Below, piece by piece: positions 8,253 to 17,294 of a DNA stretch of 64,000 nucleotides. A program made the position numbers and the translations under genes. The stretch is from Virgibacillus proomii (GTDB lineage: Bacteria; Bacillota; Bacilli; Bacillales; Amphibacillaceae). Below the pieces are notes generated by a model. The model was not told where the DNA came from, did not search any database, and worked only from the letters and a program-made list of their open reading frames with translations. Positions within the stretch are counted from its first letter, which is position 1. Every line of letters starts with the position of its first letter. The DNA is taken from assembly GCF_900162615.1 (NCBI RefSeq), contig NZ_FUFN01000010.1, forward strand, positions 2,262,519 through 2,326,518, read 5' to 3'.

Positions 8253-8858
8253 CTATGGTATTTGAATATCATCTTGAATTGCTTCTAACGTTTTTTCGCC
8301 AATTCCAGATACATTCAATAAGTCCTCCATTTGTTTAAACATTCCATTTTCCTCTCGGTATTGGATAATTGCTGCTGCTTTACTTGGTCCAATTCCATTT
8401 AATTCCTCAATTTCCTCAGCAGTTGCTTGATTGATGTTTATTTTTTCCGTTGTTGCAGCTCCTGAAGTAGTCGAGATAGATGAATCCTCATTATTGGCAA
8501 TTACTTCGATTACCATTTCATCTTGCAATTTTTGTGCTAAATTAACATGTGATTGATCTGCGTTTGCTGTAAATCCACCTGCAGTTTTAATCGCATCAAT
8601 CACCCGATCTTGTGCTTTCATTTCATATACTCCTGGTTGTTTTACTTCTCCTTTTATATCAATAAAAACAGAGGTATTTGTTGATGCTTCTTCTGAGGAT
8701 TGATTGTCTGTTGAGTCCTCCTTTGGCTTTTCATTAATTATAATAGACGACTCTTTTTGGTTTTGATTTCTTTCATTCGCTAATAATAACACAATAATAA
8801 TAGCTAATGGAACTGCAATAAGGAAAAAAACTTTTTTTAATTTACTGGTGAGATACAT
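8253..8858 (-). CDS. comEA: Competence DNA receptor ComEA
   Basis: ComEA is the membrane-anchored receptor that binds double-stranded DNA during transformation and passes it to ComEC. Its domains are an N-terminal anchor (about residues 9-27), an acidic Ser/Thr/Glu linker (about 30-62), an SLBB domain (FIDIKGEVKQPGVYEM to TAGGFT, about 65-98) and a C-terminal helix-hairpin-helix domain (about 139-200) with ININQATAEEIEELNGIG and a second SGIGEKTLEAI. Length is 201 residues. Bacillus subtilis has divergent comER upstream; it is absent here, where yqeM is next. Confidence 0.95.
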   Translation of the reverse strand: MYLTSKLKKVFFLIAVPLAIIIVLLLANERNQNQKESSIIINEKPKEDSTDNQSSEEASTNTSVFIDIKGEVKQPGVYEMKAQDRVIDAIKTAGGFTANADQSHVNLAQKLQDEMVIEVIANNEDSSISTTSGAATTEKININQATAEEIEELNGIGPSKAAAIIQYREENGMFKQMEDLLNVSGIGEKTLEAIQDDIQIP

Positions 8859-8874
8859 TGGGTTTCACCTCCTT

Positions 8875-8900
8875 TTAGCTAACTTATAACAGTTAGCTAA
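8875..8900. promoter_or_regulatory. Inverted repeat upstream of comEA
   Basis: TTAGCTAAC (8875-8883) and GTTAGCTAA (8892-8900) form a perfect 9-bp inverted repeat 16 bp upstream of the comEA start. It may be an operator or a weak hairpin at the yqeM-comEA junction. There is no T-run for termination and no clear ComK box pair. Confidence 0.4.
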
Positions 8901-9003
8901 ACTTTATCTGAAGAGGTATGAGACAATATAAAACATAATCTCCTATCATACTGTCTATTCCACATGTACCATCTAAACTCCTTTTTCATAAAAAAAAAGA
9001 TAA

Positions 9004-9747
9004 TTACTTACTTTTTTCTGCTGAAAAGAAAATTCTTGATGTATTTTCGGTTACACTATTTTCTATTATCGAAAAATCACCGTATATGTTTATATTTTCA
9101 AAGCCTACCCTCTCTAAAATTTTTTTATAAAAATCAACTGAAAATGTTCGTTGGTGATGAACTTCATGAAATCTCTTGTAGTTGCCTTCTTTATTTTTCA
9201 CAAAAAATGTCAAGTCATGATACATTTCACCTGATTGTTCTCCTTCTGAGCAAAACCATATGTATGCTGCATCCCCTGTAACATCAGCAAATGTTTGATC
9301 CAAATAGTAATTCCTTATAAAGTCAATGGAGTGTATATCAAATAAAAAAATTCCACCAGGGCTTAAAGCATTGTTGATCTGTTGAAAGGCCTGGATTAAC
9401 TCACTCTCTGACGTTATATAATTGATGACATCACAAAAGCTAACCGCTGCACCAAGATTACAGAACCCGTCAAGACTTCTTATATCTTGACAGACCCATT
9501 GAACCGATACATCCGCTAATCGACTTTTTTGTTCTGCATAAGCTAACATCTCAGGAGCACTATCTATACCGATAACTTGATCAAACTTTTGTGCTAATCG
9601 TAATGTAAGCTCTCCAGTACCACAACCTAAATCAGCTAGAGTGATCGCTTTATTACCGAGTAATGACGCGGTAAATTTAACCCACTTATCATAAGGTGCG
9701 TCATTCATAAATATATCATAAAGGTCTGCCATTCGTTCATATGCCAT
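9004..9747 (-). CDS. yqeM: Class I SAM-dependent methyltransferase YqeM
   Basis: This is a class I methyltransferase of unknown substrate, normally encoded after rsfS. Motif I LADLGCGTGELTLRLAQ lies at about residues 39-55, followed by the acidic end of strand beta2 (QVIGIDSAPEM) and a motif IV-like AVSFCDVINYI (about 102-112). I placed the start at MAYERMADLYD (9747), two bases after the rsfS stop; a longer reading frame upstream overlaps rsfS and is not conserved in character. Length is 247 residues. It ends the yqeG-to-yqeM cluster. Confidence 0.88.
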   Translation of the reverse strand: MAYERMADLYDIFMNDAPYDKWVKFTASLLGNKAITLADLGCGTGELTLRLAQKFDQVIGIDSAPEMLAYAEQKSRLADVSVQWVCQDIRSLDGFCNLGAAVSFCDVINYITSESELIQAFQQINNALSPGGIFLFDIHSIDFIRNYYLDQTFADVTGDAAYIWFCSEGEQSGEMYHDLTFFVKNKEGNYKRFHEVHHQRTFSVDFYKKILERVGFENINIYGDFSIIENSVTENTSRIFFSAEKSK

Positions 9748-9749
9748 AG

Positions 9750-10106
9750 CTATTGGTCCTGTCTTGTTAAAACTGGAATTTCTGCAGCATCTCCCCAAAG
9801 CCGCTCTAAGTTATAATAACCTCGCTCATCTTTATGAAAGACGTGACAAACTACGTCACCTATATCTACTAAAATCCATCTAGCTTGGTCAAAGCCTTCT
9901 AATCGATACAAAGTAACTTCATTTTCTTCCATTTTTTCTTTGATTCCTCGAGCAATTGCTTGTACTTGTCGCTCATTATTACCATGACAAATTAAAAAAT
10001 AATCAGCTATTAAAGAAACCTCTTTCATATTAAGTACCAGGATGTTTTCTGCGCGTTTATCATCACAAGCTTCTGCCGCTAATTGTACAATGTTCTTATT
10101 TTCCAC
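9750..10106 (-). CDS. rsfS: Ribosomal silencing factor RsfS
   Basis: RsfS binds ribosomal protein uL14 and blocks subunit joining when nutrients are scarce. The 118-residue product has the family motifs DYFLICHGNNERQVQAIA (about 36-53), GFDQARWILVDIGDVVCHVF (about 73-92) and the end motif YYNLERLWGDA (about 97-107). Its first 11 bases overlap the end of yqeK, and yqeM starts two bases after it, pointing to tight translational coupling. Confidence 0.96.
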   Translation of the reverse strand: MENKNIVQLAAEACDDKRAENILVLNMKEVSLIADYFLICHGNNERQVQAIARGIKEKMEENEVTLYRLEGFDQARWILVDIGDVVCHVFHKDERGYYNLERLWGDAAEIPVLTRQDQ

Positions 10107-10680
10107 TAACTAATTCCTCCTTAATTTTTCGATTAAAATAATTATATGCGTAAAATGTATCAGGATAGATGGTAGCCTGTTTTCCGAGCAAATACTGAAT
10201 AGTATTTGCTAATGCCATGAAACAAGCTTGTTCTAAATTCTTTTTTGCTACTTCTCTTACTTTATCCACTCCAGGGAATTTTCTACCCGGCTCCATATAA
10301 TCTGCTAAAAAAATAATCATTTCCAGCTTACTCATATACGCCCTACCAGTTGTATGGTAGTGAACTGCCTCTTGGATTACTTTGTCTTGGATGCCGAGTT
10401 CTTTTTCTACTAACAGAGCACCAACCGGACCATGCCATAGCTCATGATGATATTGAAGCAAATCCTTTGGTAAAGATGTAGTCAAAATCCACCGAGCCAA
10501 TTCCTCCTTTGAACGATATTTGGCGTAATCATGTAATACACCGGCTAATTCCGCCTTATATTCATTTTCTCCAAACTGATTAGCTAGTTTTTTAGACAAC
10601 TCAGCCACTCGTAATGAATGGGCAAATCGCTCTTTTGTAAGCTGTGGTTTTACTTTCTCTATCGCTGTATCAATATCCAT
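10096..10680 (-). CDS. yqeK: HD-domain Ap4A hydrolase YqeK
   Basis: YqeK proteins are HD-domain enzymes that split diadenosine tetraphosphate symmetrically to ADP. The 194-residue product has the H at FAHSLRVAELS (about 19-29), the HD pair in AGVLHDYAKY (about 46-55), HGPVGALL (about 83-90) and a late FLADYMEPGRKFPGVD (about 124-139). It overlaps nadD by 11 bp upstream and rsfS by 11 bp downstream, so the three are co-translated. Confidence 0.92.
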   Translation of the reverse strand: MDIDTAIEKVKPQLTKERFAHSLRVAELSKKLANQFGENEYKAELAGVLHDYAKYRSKEELARWILTTSLPKDLLQYHHELWHGPVGALLVEKELGIQDKVIQEAVHYHTTGRAYMSKLEMIIFLADYMEPGRKFPGVDKVREVAKKNLEQACFMALANTIQYLLGKQATIYPDTFYAYNYFNRKIKEELVSGK

Positions 10681-11236
10681 ATAAATGATGCTCCTTCAAA
10701 TAATGATAAACGGATTGAGGTAACCAATAGTTTACAGATTCCCCTTTAGCACATCGTTTACGCAGCAATGTTGATGAAATTTCAATTAGGGGTATGTCAA
10801 CTTCTTTAATAGGAAAACTGCTTTTTAATTGATAATTTGGCCGTTTCACCCCAACGAAAGTAACTAACTCGGAAAGTTCCTCAATCCGATGCCACTTCGG
10901 TAAATATTCAACCATATCTGCACCAATAATAAAATAAAATTCCTTATCCAAATACCGTTTTTGTAATTCCTTAACCGTATCAATCGTGTAAGACTTACCG
11001 CTTCTCTCTAATTCCACTGTATTCACCTTAAAATAAGGATTATCCTTAATAGCAAGCCGAACCATCTCTAACCGATGATCCGGACTTGTTTTTGCCTCTT
11101 CCTTATGAGGAGGTGTATAAGATGGGATGAACCAAATTTCAGCTAAATGTAATGCGAGCCGAACTTCTTCCGCAATAATTAAATGTCCAATATGTGGTGG
11201 ATCAAAAGTTCCCCCTAATATACCAATTCGTTCCAT
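10670..11236 (-). CDS. nadD: Nicotinate-nucleotide adenylyltransferase
   Basis: NadD adenylates nicotinate mononucleotide to deamido-NAD. The 188-residue protein opens MERIGILGGTFDPPHIGHL, carrying the nucleotidyltransferase HxGH motif at about residues 16-19, and contains EISSTLLRKR (about 151-160), the ISSTxxR phosphate-binding motif. It lies between yhbY and yqeK in the conserved yqe operon. Confidence 0.97.
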   Translation of the reverse strand: MERIGILGGTFDPPHIGHLIIAEEVRLALHLAEIWFIPSYTPPHKEEAKTSPDHRLEMVRLAIKDNPYFKVNTVELERSGKSYTIDTVKELQKRYLDKEFYFIIGADMVEYLPKWHRIEELSELVTFVGVKRPNYQLKSSFPIKEVDIPLIEISSTLLRKRCAKGESVNYWLPQSVYHYLKEHHLYGY

Positions 11237-11247
11237 GATACCACCCT

Positions 11248-11538
11248 TTACGGAAGTTGAATATGCTTATTTTCTTTAGATTCTTTATAAAGGACGATGT
11301 TATTCCCTATAATTTGTACAATTTCAGCACCTGTTCCTTCAGCTAATTGTTCGGCAACGATCGTTTTATCTTCTAGGCAATTTTGTAAAATGCTTACTTT
11401 CAATAGTTCTCTTTTCTCCAAGGCATCTTCAATTTGAGTAACCATATTTTGATTTACACCTATTTTACCAACTTGAAAAATCGGCTTCAGTTGATTTGCT
11501 TCAGCACGTAAAAAACGTTTTTGTTTCCCTGTTAACAT
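11248..11538 (-). CDS. yhbY: YhbY/YqeI-type CRM-domain RNA-binding protein
   Basis: This is a small CRM-domain protein associated with pre-50S particles in other bacteria. The 96-residue product starts MLTGKQKRFLRAEANQLKPI and has the GxxG-like loop VGKIGVNQNM (about 23-32) and a GNNIVLYKES strand near the C terminus. The start lies two bases past the aroE stop. Known in Bacillus subtilis as yqeI. Confidence 0.93.
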   Translation of the reverse strand: MLTGKQKRFLRAEANQLKPIFQVGKIGVNQNMVTQIEDALEKRELLKVSILQNCLEDKTIVAEQLAEGTGAEIVQIIGNNIVLYKESKENKHIQLP

Positions 11539-11539
11539 A

Positions 11540-12379
11540 CTATCTTCCTTTCAAAATTTGCTCTAACTCATCTTCCATCATTCCAATATCTGGCTTTTTC
11601 CTGGTCCAGATCTCAAAAGCATATTGTGCCTGATATAGTAACATCGTATGACCATAATGGACAGGTGCTCCACTCTTTTCTGCCTGCTGCAAAAATTTTG
11701 TCTTCATCGGTTGATAGATGATATCACTATAAATCACATTGGACGGAAAATCCTTGTTTGCAATTATTGTTTGCTCTATATTAGGCTTCATACCTACAGA
11801 AGTTGTCTGAATCACAATATCATAATCCGCTAGCTTTGCTTCTGCTTCCACGAAGGACAACACTTGGGAGTCTTTATTTGCATGACGACAAATAGCAGCA
11901 GCCTTTTCTTTTGTTCGATTAGCAATGTCAATCTGATCAAAATGAAACTGATCCAGTGCAGTAAAGATCCCTCGAGCAGCGCCACCCCCACCAAGAATCA
12001 GTGCACGACGAGGTGTCATTTTAAACAAGTTTGGAAACTTATCCTGTAAAGAACGTACATAGCCGACTCCATCTGTGTTATAACCGATCCATTTTCCATT
12101 TTTATTTATTACCGTATTAACAGCTCCAGTTCGATTAGCAATCTGATCTATCTCATCCAGAAAAGGCATGATCTGTTGTTTAAAGGGAACAGTTACATTA
12201 AAACCATGTACGTTTTTGGACTTTAAATGCTTGAGAATCCCTTCTACAGGTGTTTGTTGTGTAAACTCAAATAGTGAATACGTTCCTTTGGTTGACGTTT
12301 TCTCCATAAACCGTTCGTGTATCCACGGTGATAACGAATGAGAAATTGGATATCCGATTAAGCCGAAACGATATACCAC
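11540..12379 (-). CDS. aroE: Shikimate dehydrogenase
   Basis: AroE reduces 3-dehydroshikimate to shikimate with NADPH in aromatic amino acid synthesis. The substrate-binding block IGYPISHSLSPWIHERF lies at about residues 8-24, NVTVPFKQQIMPFLDE (with the catalytic lysine) at about 61-76, and the nucleotide-binding LILGGGGAARG at about 126-136. Length is 279 residues. It sits between yqeH and yhbY with very short gaps. Confidence 0.96.
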   Translation of the reverse strand: MVYRFGLIGYPISHSLSPWIHERFMEKTSTKGTYSLFEFTQQTPVEGILKHLKSKNVHGFNVTVPFKQQIMPFLDEIDQIANRTGAVNTVINKNGKWIGYNTDGVGYVRSLQDKFPNLFKMTPRRALILGGGGAARGIFTALDQFHFDQIDIANRTKEKAAAICRHANKDSQVLSFVEAEAKLADYDIVIQTTSVGMKPNIEQTIIANKDFPSNVIYSDIIYQPMKTKFLQQAEKSGAPVHYGHTMLLYQAQYAFEIWTRKKPDIGMMEDELEQILKGR

Positions 12380-12392
12380 TAGTACTCTCCTC

Positions 12393-13493
12393 CTAATTAA
12401 ATGAATCCCTTATCGAAACAGCAACACCTTTTGGTCGATGGGCTGTTACGGTAGCTCCATTTCCTAAAATACTTACCCAGCCTAAACCAGGAAAAACAAT
12501 ATCATACTTACCTGCCTCTATGCGAAATGTACTCGCAATAAATGGTGGAACTTTATCGACAGAGGTTTTTGTTGGTGGGGATAATAATTCTCCTAAATGG
12601 TTTTCGTATAGTGCGTCTGCCTTTTCCAGTTTGGTTCGATGGATGGGTAATTGATTTGAAAAATAACAAACAAACGATTGCTTATCCCCTTTTATAAAAT
12701 CTAATCTTGCTAAACCGCCAAAATATAAAGTTTGTCCATGATTTAACTGATATACTCGTGGCTTTATTTCCTTGTTCGGCGTGATTACTTTTAAATCATC
12801 CTTAGAAATATAATGCGCCATCTGTTGTTTATTTACAATACCGGGAGTATCAATTAGAGATGAATTATCGTCTAATGGGATTTCAATAAACCCAAGCGTC
12901 GTCCCAGGAAAATAGGAAGTGGTAATTACTTCACTATATCCAGTGGATTGCTTGATTAGTCGATTAATAAACGTTGATTTACCTACATTCGTGGTACCTA
13001 CGATATAAACATTCTTCTCTTTTCGCTGTCTTTCAATTTGCTCTGTTAATTCTTCCAACCCATGACCTTTCATAGAAGAAATCAAAAAACAATCTACTAC
13101 CTTTATTCCGGCTTTTTTCGCTTGAGAACGAAGCCATTGCATTAATTTTCTTTTATTTACAGATTTAGGGATAAGATCCATTTTATTACCGACTAACAGG
13201 ATCGGTTTATCACCAACAATACGCGACAAGCTGCTAATTAAAGTTCCGTCTACATCGAAAATATCAACAATATGAACGACAAGACCTCGAGCATTTCTAA
13301 TCGTTCCAACCATTTTTAAAAAGTCCCTATCCGTTAAAGAGACATCCTGTATTTCATTATAATGCTTTAATCGAAAGCATCGTTGACATAATACATCTTC
13401 TTTAGTTAATGAGGATGGTGGTGTATACCCAGGCTCACTTCTATCAGTTGTCTGAATAAGCACCCCACATCCTTGACAATAGATTGTTTCCAA
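12393..13493 (-). CDS. yqeH: Circularly permuted ribosome-assembly GTPase YqeH
   Basis: YqeH is a permuted GTPase needed for 30S assembly. Residues 1-45 hold a zinc finger (CQGC, then CQRC). The G motifs occur in permuted order: G4 NKMDL (about 104-108), G5 SSMKG (about 139), G1 GTTNVGKSTFINRL (about 166-179) and G3 DTPG (about 214-217). The C-terminal half is the RNA-binding domain. Length is 366 residues. It is preceded by yqeG and followed by aroE, as in related genomes. Confidence 0.96.
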   Translation of the reverse strand: METIYCQGCGVLIQTTDRSEPGYTPPSSLTKEDVLCQRCFRLKHYNEIQDVSLTDRDFLKMVGTIRNARGLVVHIVDIFDVDGTLISSLSRIVGDKPILLVGNKMDLIPKSVNKRKLMQWLRSQAKKAGIKVVDCFLISSMKGHGLEELTEQIERQRKEKNVYIVGTTNVGKSTFINRLIKQSTGYSEVITTSYFPGTTLGFIEIPLDDNSSLIDTPGIVNKQQMAHYISKDDLKVITPNKEIKPRVYQLNHGQTLYFGGLARLDFIKGDKQSFVCYFSNQLPIHRTKLEKADALYENHLGELLSPPTKTSVDKVPPFIASTFRIEAGKYDIVFPGLGWVSILGNGATVTAHRPKGVAVSIRDSFN

Positions 13494-13495
13494 AT

Positions 13496-14011
13496 TTATT
13501 CCTCCCAGCTAATCTTTCCTTTTTTACGCATATATGCAAGGATTCGACGTTCAATTTTCCGATTAATTCTCGTTAATCGCCCATCTGTTTGAATGATAGG
13601 AACAACTAATATAGTATAAAATCCAGCGATGTTTCCACCAAATATATCCGTTAAAATTTGATCGCCAATGACAACAATTTCCTCTTTTTTTAATCCCATT
13701 TTTTTAGCGGTCGTTTTAAATGCCTTTGTTAACGGTTTACGAGCACTAAATACAAATGGCGTATCTAACGGTTCCGAAAAAACCCTAACTCTTTCACTAT
13801 TATTATTCGATATAATCGTAACCTTAATGTCATATTCCTTCATTAATTGAAACCATTGAATTACTTCTGAAGTTGCATCCTTAACATCCCAAGCGACTAA
13901 TGTATTATCCAAATCGGTAATAATACCTTTAATTCCCTTTTCTTTTAAAGCACTCGGATGGATTTCAAATATACTTTTAACATGCTCATTCGGCAAAAAC
14001 TTCTTCAGCAC
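13496..14011 (-). CDS. yqeG: YqeG family HAD IIIA-type phosphatase
   Basis: This 171-residue protein is of the HAD IIIA phosphatase family; its in vivo substrate is not known to me. Motif I GIITDLDNTLVAWD (about 28-41) carries the nucleophile aspartate and second aspartate, motif II is IISNNNSERV (about 65-74), and the motif III/IV region is VVIGDQILTDIFGGN (about 112-126). It is the first gene of the yqeG-yqeH-aroE-yhbY-nadD-yqeK-rsfS-yqeM run and ends two bases before yqeH. Confidence 0.93.
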   Translation of the reverse strand: MLKKFLPNEHVKSIFEIHPSALKEKGIKGIITDLDNTLVAWDVKDATSEVIQWFQLMKEYDIKVTIISNNNSERVRVFSEPLDTPFVFSARKPLTKAFKTTAKKMGLKKEEIVVIGDQILTDIFGGNIAGFYTILVVPIIQTDGRLTRINRKIERRILAYMRKKGKISWEE

Positions 14012-14239
14012 AGTTACACCTCATTATCATCTTTCTACTTACTACAAGAATACAATTATAACCTTATCCTTTTCAACTTTCTAGAAAAATAAAGAGAAGT
14101 CCTTTATAAATTTTAATAAGCTGTTTGCCTTGAATTTTTATTCATAACTCATTATATCGTGCTTTTAGTTTTAATGAACGTCGTATAATATGCAAGTTAT
14201 TTGAATAAATCGTTCGACAAATCCCCCCTTTTTTTGCAC

Positions 14240-14338
14240 TGTGGATAACTTTATTAACATTTTTCGAGTTGATTTATATGCGTTTCTAGCATTTTTTCCA
14301 ATTTTGTACACAGGTTATCTACAGCCAATTGTAGATAA
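14240..14338. promoter_or_regulatory. DnaA box cluster upstream of sda
   Basis: Three boxes can be read. TGTGGATAA (14240-14248) is the reverse complement of the perfect DnaA box TTATCCACA. TTATCTACA (14315-14323) and TGTAGATAA (14330-14338) are one-base variants facing each other within a perfect 10-bp inverted repeat (GTTATCTACA and TGTAGATAAC). They lie just upstream of the sda promoter, as expected for DnaA-activated sda. Confidence 0.8.
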
Positions 14339-14346
14339 CTTCAACC

Positions 14347-14375
14347 TTGTCCTAGATTTAGGTTCATGGTAAATT
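14347..14375 (+). promoter_or_regulatory. Sigma-A type promoter of sda
   Basis: TTGTCC (14347-14352) and TAAATT (14370-14375) are 17 bp apart, nine bases downstream of the last DnaA box and about 50 bp before the sda start. Confidence 0.55.
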
Positions 14376-14423
14376 ATTAATAACTTATTACAGAAGATTT
14401 TTACTTTTAGGAGGGCTGTATTT

Positions 14424-14570
14424 ATGGAACATTTGTCGGACGAACTATTGCTCGAATCATACATTACAGCAAATGAATTAAATCTAAGCCCTGATTTTCT
14501 TTCTTTAATTGAAGAAGAAATTCATAGAAGACAGCTATCGGATAAAATAAAAAACATAAAATCAGGTTAA
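14424..14570 (+). CDS. sda: Sporulation checkpoint protein Sda
   Basis: Sda is a short helical-hairpin inhibitor of the sporulation kinase KinA that blocks entry into sporulation while replication is disturbed or newly begun. The 48-residue product reads MEHLSDELLLESYITANELN with a second amphipathic helix DFLSLIEEEIHRRQL, closely matching the Bacillus subtilis protein. The start has a TAGGAGGG ribosome site. Position next to yqeG, the upstream DnaA boxes and its own terminator support the call. Confidence 0.95.
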   Translation: MEHLSDELLLESYITANELNLSPDFLSLIEEEIHRRQLSDKIKNIKSG

Positions 14571-14602
14571 ATTTTTATCGCTATATTAAATATGAAGAAA
14601 CT

Positions 14603-14643
14603 AAAAAACCCTTTACGAATTTGTGATTTCTAAGGGTTTTTTA
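14603..14643 (+). terminator. Terminator of sda
   Basis: AAAAAACCCTTTA pairs with TAAGGGTTTTTTA across a 15-base loop and ends in a T-run. The hairpin lies 33 bp after the sda stop codon. Apart from the mrp promoter and leader, I see nothing else in 14644-14976. Confidence 0.85.
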
Positions 14644-14803
14644 TTTTTATTGATAATTTAATGTGTTAAAATTGTCTTTGTTAAGGCTTCTTATATACGA
14701 AGGTAGTAGTCCATCCATTTCTAATATTTTTACTCTAGGACAAAAGTTTGACCCAACCAATTCTGATATGGATTTAATACCACATTTTACCATTCTCTAT
14801 TTA

Positions 14804-14832
14804 TTGTAATGGAATAAGTAATTACGTATAAA
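14804..14832 (+). promoter_or_regulatory. Promoter of the mrp operon
   Basis: TTGTAA (14804-14809) and TATAAA (14827-14832) are 17 bp apart, giving a leader of about 135 nt before mrpA. That leader has GC-rich blocks (around 14862-14920) but I could not assign it to a known riboswitch. Confidence 0.6.
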
Positions 14833-14976
14833 AATAACAAAATATGATTATTTATCCTCGTCACGGGTCTGTCCACTCATGTAAAGCCAAGAACCAATTA
14901 AAGCGGGGTTACTGGTGTTCATAGAAAGCAATTATTTTTAAAGCCGTTTCAGTCTATAAAGGAGGAATTCCAATCC

Positions 14977-17292
14977 ATGTTATTTGCAGTACTCATTCCA
15001 CTTCTTATTGCATGTTTTATACCTGCATTAAGTAAATTAAAAACAAAAATACATACAGGAATCTTTGTTTTCTTTGTGCCATTCTTTATTTTTATTTACT
15101 TTGCTTCCTTTATCGGCACTGATTTTTCACCGGTTATGGAGCAATATAATTGGATTCCATCGCTAGGAATTAATTTTGATTTGTACTTGGATGGTTTAAG
15201 TCTGTTGTTTGTCTTATTAATTAGTGGGATAGGTGCATTAGTTGTATTTTATTCCATCTACTACCTAGACAAGTCCGAACAGCTAGGTAATTTTTATGTT
15301 TTTTTACTCATGTTTATGAGTGCAATGCTCGGTGTCGTACTATCTGACAACATTTTTGTGCTTTATACATTTTGGGAATTAACATCGATATCATCCTTTT
15401 TACTTATCGGTTACTGGCACTTCAAAGAACGTTCCCGTTATGGTGCATTAAAATCAATGCTAATTACTGTCTTTGGCGGGCTAAGCATGTTGGGCGGATT
15501 CATTTTGTTGTATGTAATTACTGGAACAACGAGCATACAGGAGATGATTCAGCAAGCAGATATCATTTTAAGCAGTAATTATTTACCATTGATTTTAGGC
15601 TTTATTTTATTAGGAGCATTTACAAAATCTGCTCAATTTCCTTTCCATATTTGGCTGCCTGATGCTATGGAAGCACCCACTCCGGTCAGTGCCTATTTAC
15701 ACTCAGCTACAATGGTAAAAGCTGGTTTATTTTTAGTTGCTCGTTTTTCTCCAATATTTGCAACATATGAATGGTTCTTTATTGTTGTAAGTGTTATTGG
15801 AATTATTACATTATGTTGGGGCTCTTATATGTCCGTGAGACAAACCGATTTAAAAGCAATTCTAGCGTTTTCTACCATTAGTCAGCTTGGAATGATTATG
15901 GCAATGCTAGGATTTGGAACTCCGATCGCTATATTTGCAGCTGTTTTTCATATTTTAAACCATGCAACATTTAAAGGTAGTCTGTTTATGGTAGCAGGTA
16001 TTGTCGACCATGAAACGGGTACAAGGGATATTCGTAAGCTTGGCGGTTTAGCAACACTCATGCCAATCACAGCTACTTTGGCTATCTTTGGTACATTCTC
16101 GATGGCTGGAGTACCATTGCCATTTTTAAACGGTTTTTATAGCAAGGAAATGTTCTTTGACGCCACACTTGGTTTAGGATCAGGTGGTTGGAGTCAAGTT
16201 ATTCCTTATTTAGCAGTTATCGGTAGTATTTTTACATTTGTGTATTCCATGTATTTCTTTTTTGGGACATTTACTGGCAAAAAACAATTGGATCAATTAC
16301 CGAAAAAACCACATGAAGCACCAATTGGCATGCTTATCTCGCCGATTATTTTAGTAGCGGGGGTTATTCTGATTGGTCTGTTCCCAAATATGGTAAATGC
16401 TCCATTTTTACAACACGCTGCAACTGCAGTCAATAACGCAGTCGAATACAATAAGATTTCTTTTTGGCATGGCTTTATACCACCGTTATTTATGTCACTA
16501 GCCGTTGTAGGCATTGGTACGGTATTGTTTATAACCAGAAAGAAATGGCAAGCTGTTTACAATTTTCTACCTGGTAAAACTAGTTTTAATCATATATATA
16601 ATGGGATTATTAGCAAGCTGGACACGTTTTCTAAGCGTATCACTAACTTTTATATGACAGGTTCATTAAAGACATACATGTCCTTAATACTAAGCACTGT
16701 CCTTATCATTTCCGTTGTATACATGTTTTTAACGGATGGATTTGCTTTTAGTACAAACCAATTAGCTGAACCATCTTTTATTGAAATTGCAGTGGTAGCC
16801 GTTATGATCATTGCTGCTATTGCTACTATTTATATGAATCATAATGTTGCTGCTATTTTAGTACTTGGGGTAGTCGGTTTTGGTGTAGCTATACTGTTTG
16901 TTATTTACCGGGCACCAGATATTGCATTAACCCAATTAGTTATTGAAACGGTTACGGTTGCCTTGTTCTTGCTTTGTTTTTACCATTTACCAAAAATGCG
17001 TAAGTCAACTGACTCACTAAAAACAAAAACAGTAAATGCAATTATCTCCATTGCCTTCGGGGCATTAATAACCATTGTAGCTATTTCGGCAAACAGCAGC
17101 AGATGGTTTGATTCCATTTCCGATTACTTTGTAGAGAATTCCCACAAGCTTGGTGGCGGAGATAATATCGTGAATGTTATTTTAGTCGATTTTCGTGGCC
17201 TAGATACATTATTCGAAATTTCTGTACTGGGCATCGCCGCTTTAGCAGTAGTTGGCCTCATTAAAATGAAAAAGAATAAGGAGGCTGAATAA
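14977..17292 (+). CDS. mrpA: Mrp Na+/H+ antiporter subunit A
   Basis: MrpA is the largest subunit of the multisubunit Mrp cation/proton antiporter, homologous to complex I NuoL, and supports sodium and alkali tolerance. The 771-residue product is made of membrane helices. Family marks include LYTFWELTSISSFLLIGYWH (about 129-148), FPFHIWLPDAMEAPTPVSAY (about 221-240) and HILNHATFKGSLFM (about 323-336). The C-terminal MbhD/MbhE-like part (about 600-765) contains VIYRAPDIALTQLVIETV and VDFRGLDTLFEI. The C terminus ends at the MrpA boundary without an MnhB domain. The start has a GGAGGAATT site. It heads the operon. Confidence 0.95.
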   Translation: MLFAVLIPLLIACFIPALSKLKTKIHTGIFVFFVPFFIFIYFASFIGTDFSPVMEQYNWIPSLGINFDLYLDGLSLLFVLLISGIGALVVFYSIYYLDKSEQLGNFYVFLLMFMSAMLGVVLSDNIFVLYTFWELTSISSFLLIGYWHFKERSRYGALKSMLITVFGGLSMLGGFILLYVITGTTSIQEMIQQADIILSSNYLPLILGFILLGAFTKSAQFPFHIWLPDAMEAPTPVSAYLHSATMVKAGLFLVARFSPIFATYEWFFIVVSVIGIITLCWGSYMSVRQTDLKAILAFSTISQLGMIMAMLGFGTPIAIFAAVFHILNHATFKGSLFMVAGIVDHETGTRDIRKLGGLATLMPITATLAIFGTFSMAGVPLPFLNGFYSKEMFFDATLGLGSGGWSQVIPYLAVIGSIFTFVYSMYFFFGTFTGKKQLDQLPKKPHEAPIGMLISPIILVAGVILIGLFPNMVNAPFLQHAATAVNNAVEYNKISFWHGFIPPLFMSLAVVGIGTVLFITRKKWQAVYNFLPGKTSFNHIYNGIISKLDTFSKRITNFYMTGSLKTYMSLILSTVLIISVVYMFLTDGFAFSTNQLAEPSFIEIAVVAVMIIAAIATIYMNHNVAAILVLGVVGFGVAILFVIYRAPDIALTQLVIETVTVALFLLCFYHLPKMRKSTDSLKTKTVNAIISIAFGALITIVAISANSSRWFDSISDYFVENSHKLGGGDNIVNVILVDFRGLDTLFEISVLGIAALAVVGLIKMKKNKEAE

Positions 17293-17294
17293 TT

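Noticed and set aside
14840..14976. Na+ riboswitch in the mrp leader
   Set aside because: The position and gene are plausible, but I could not match the leader to the DUF1646 (Na+-II) or Na+-I consensus by eye.
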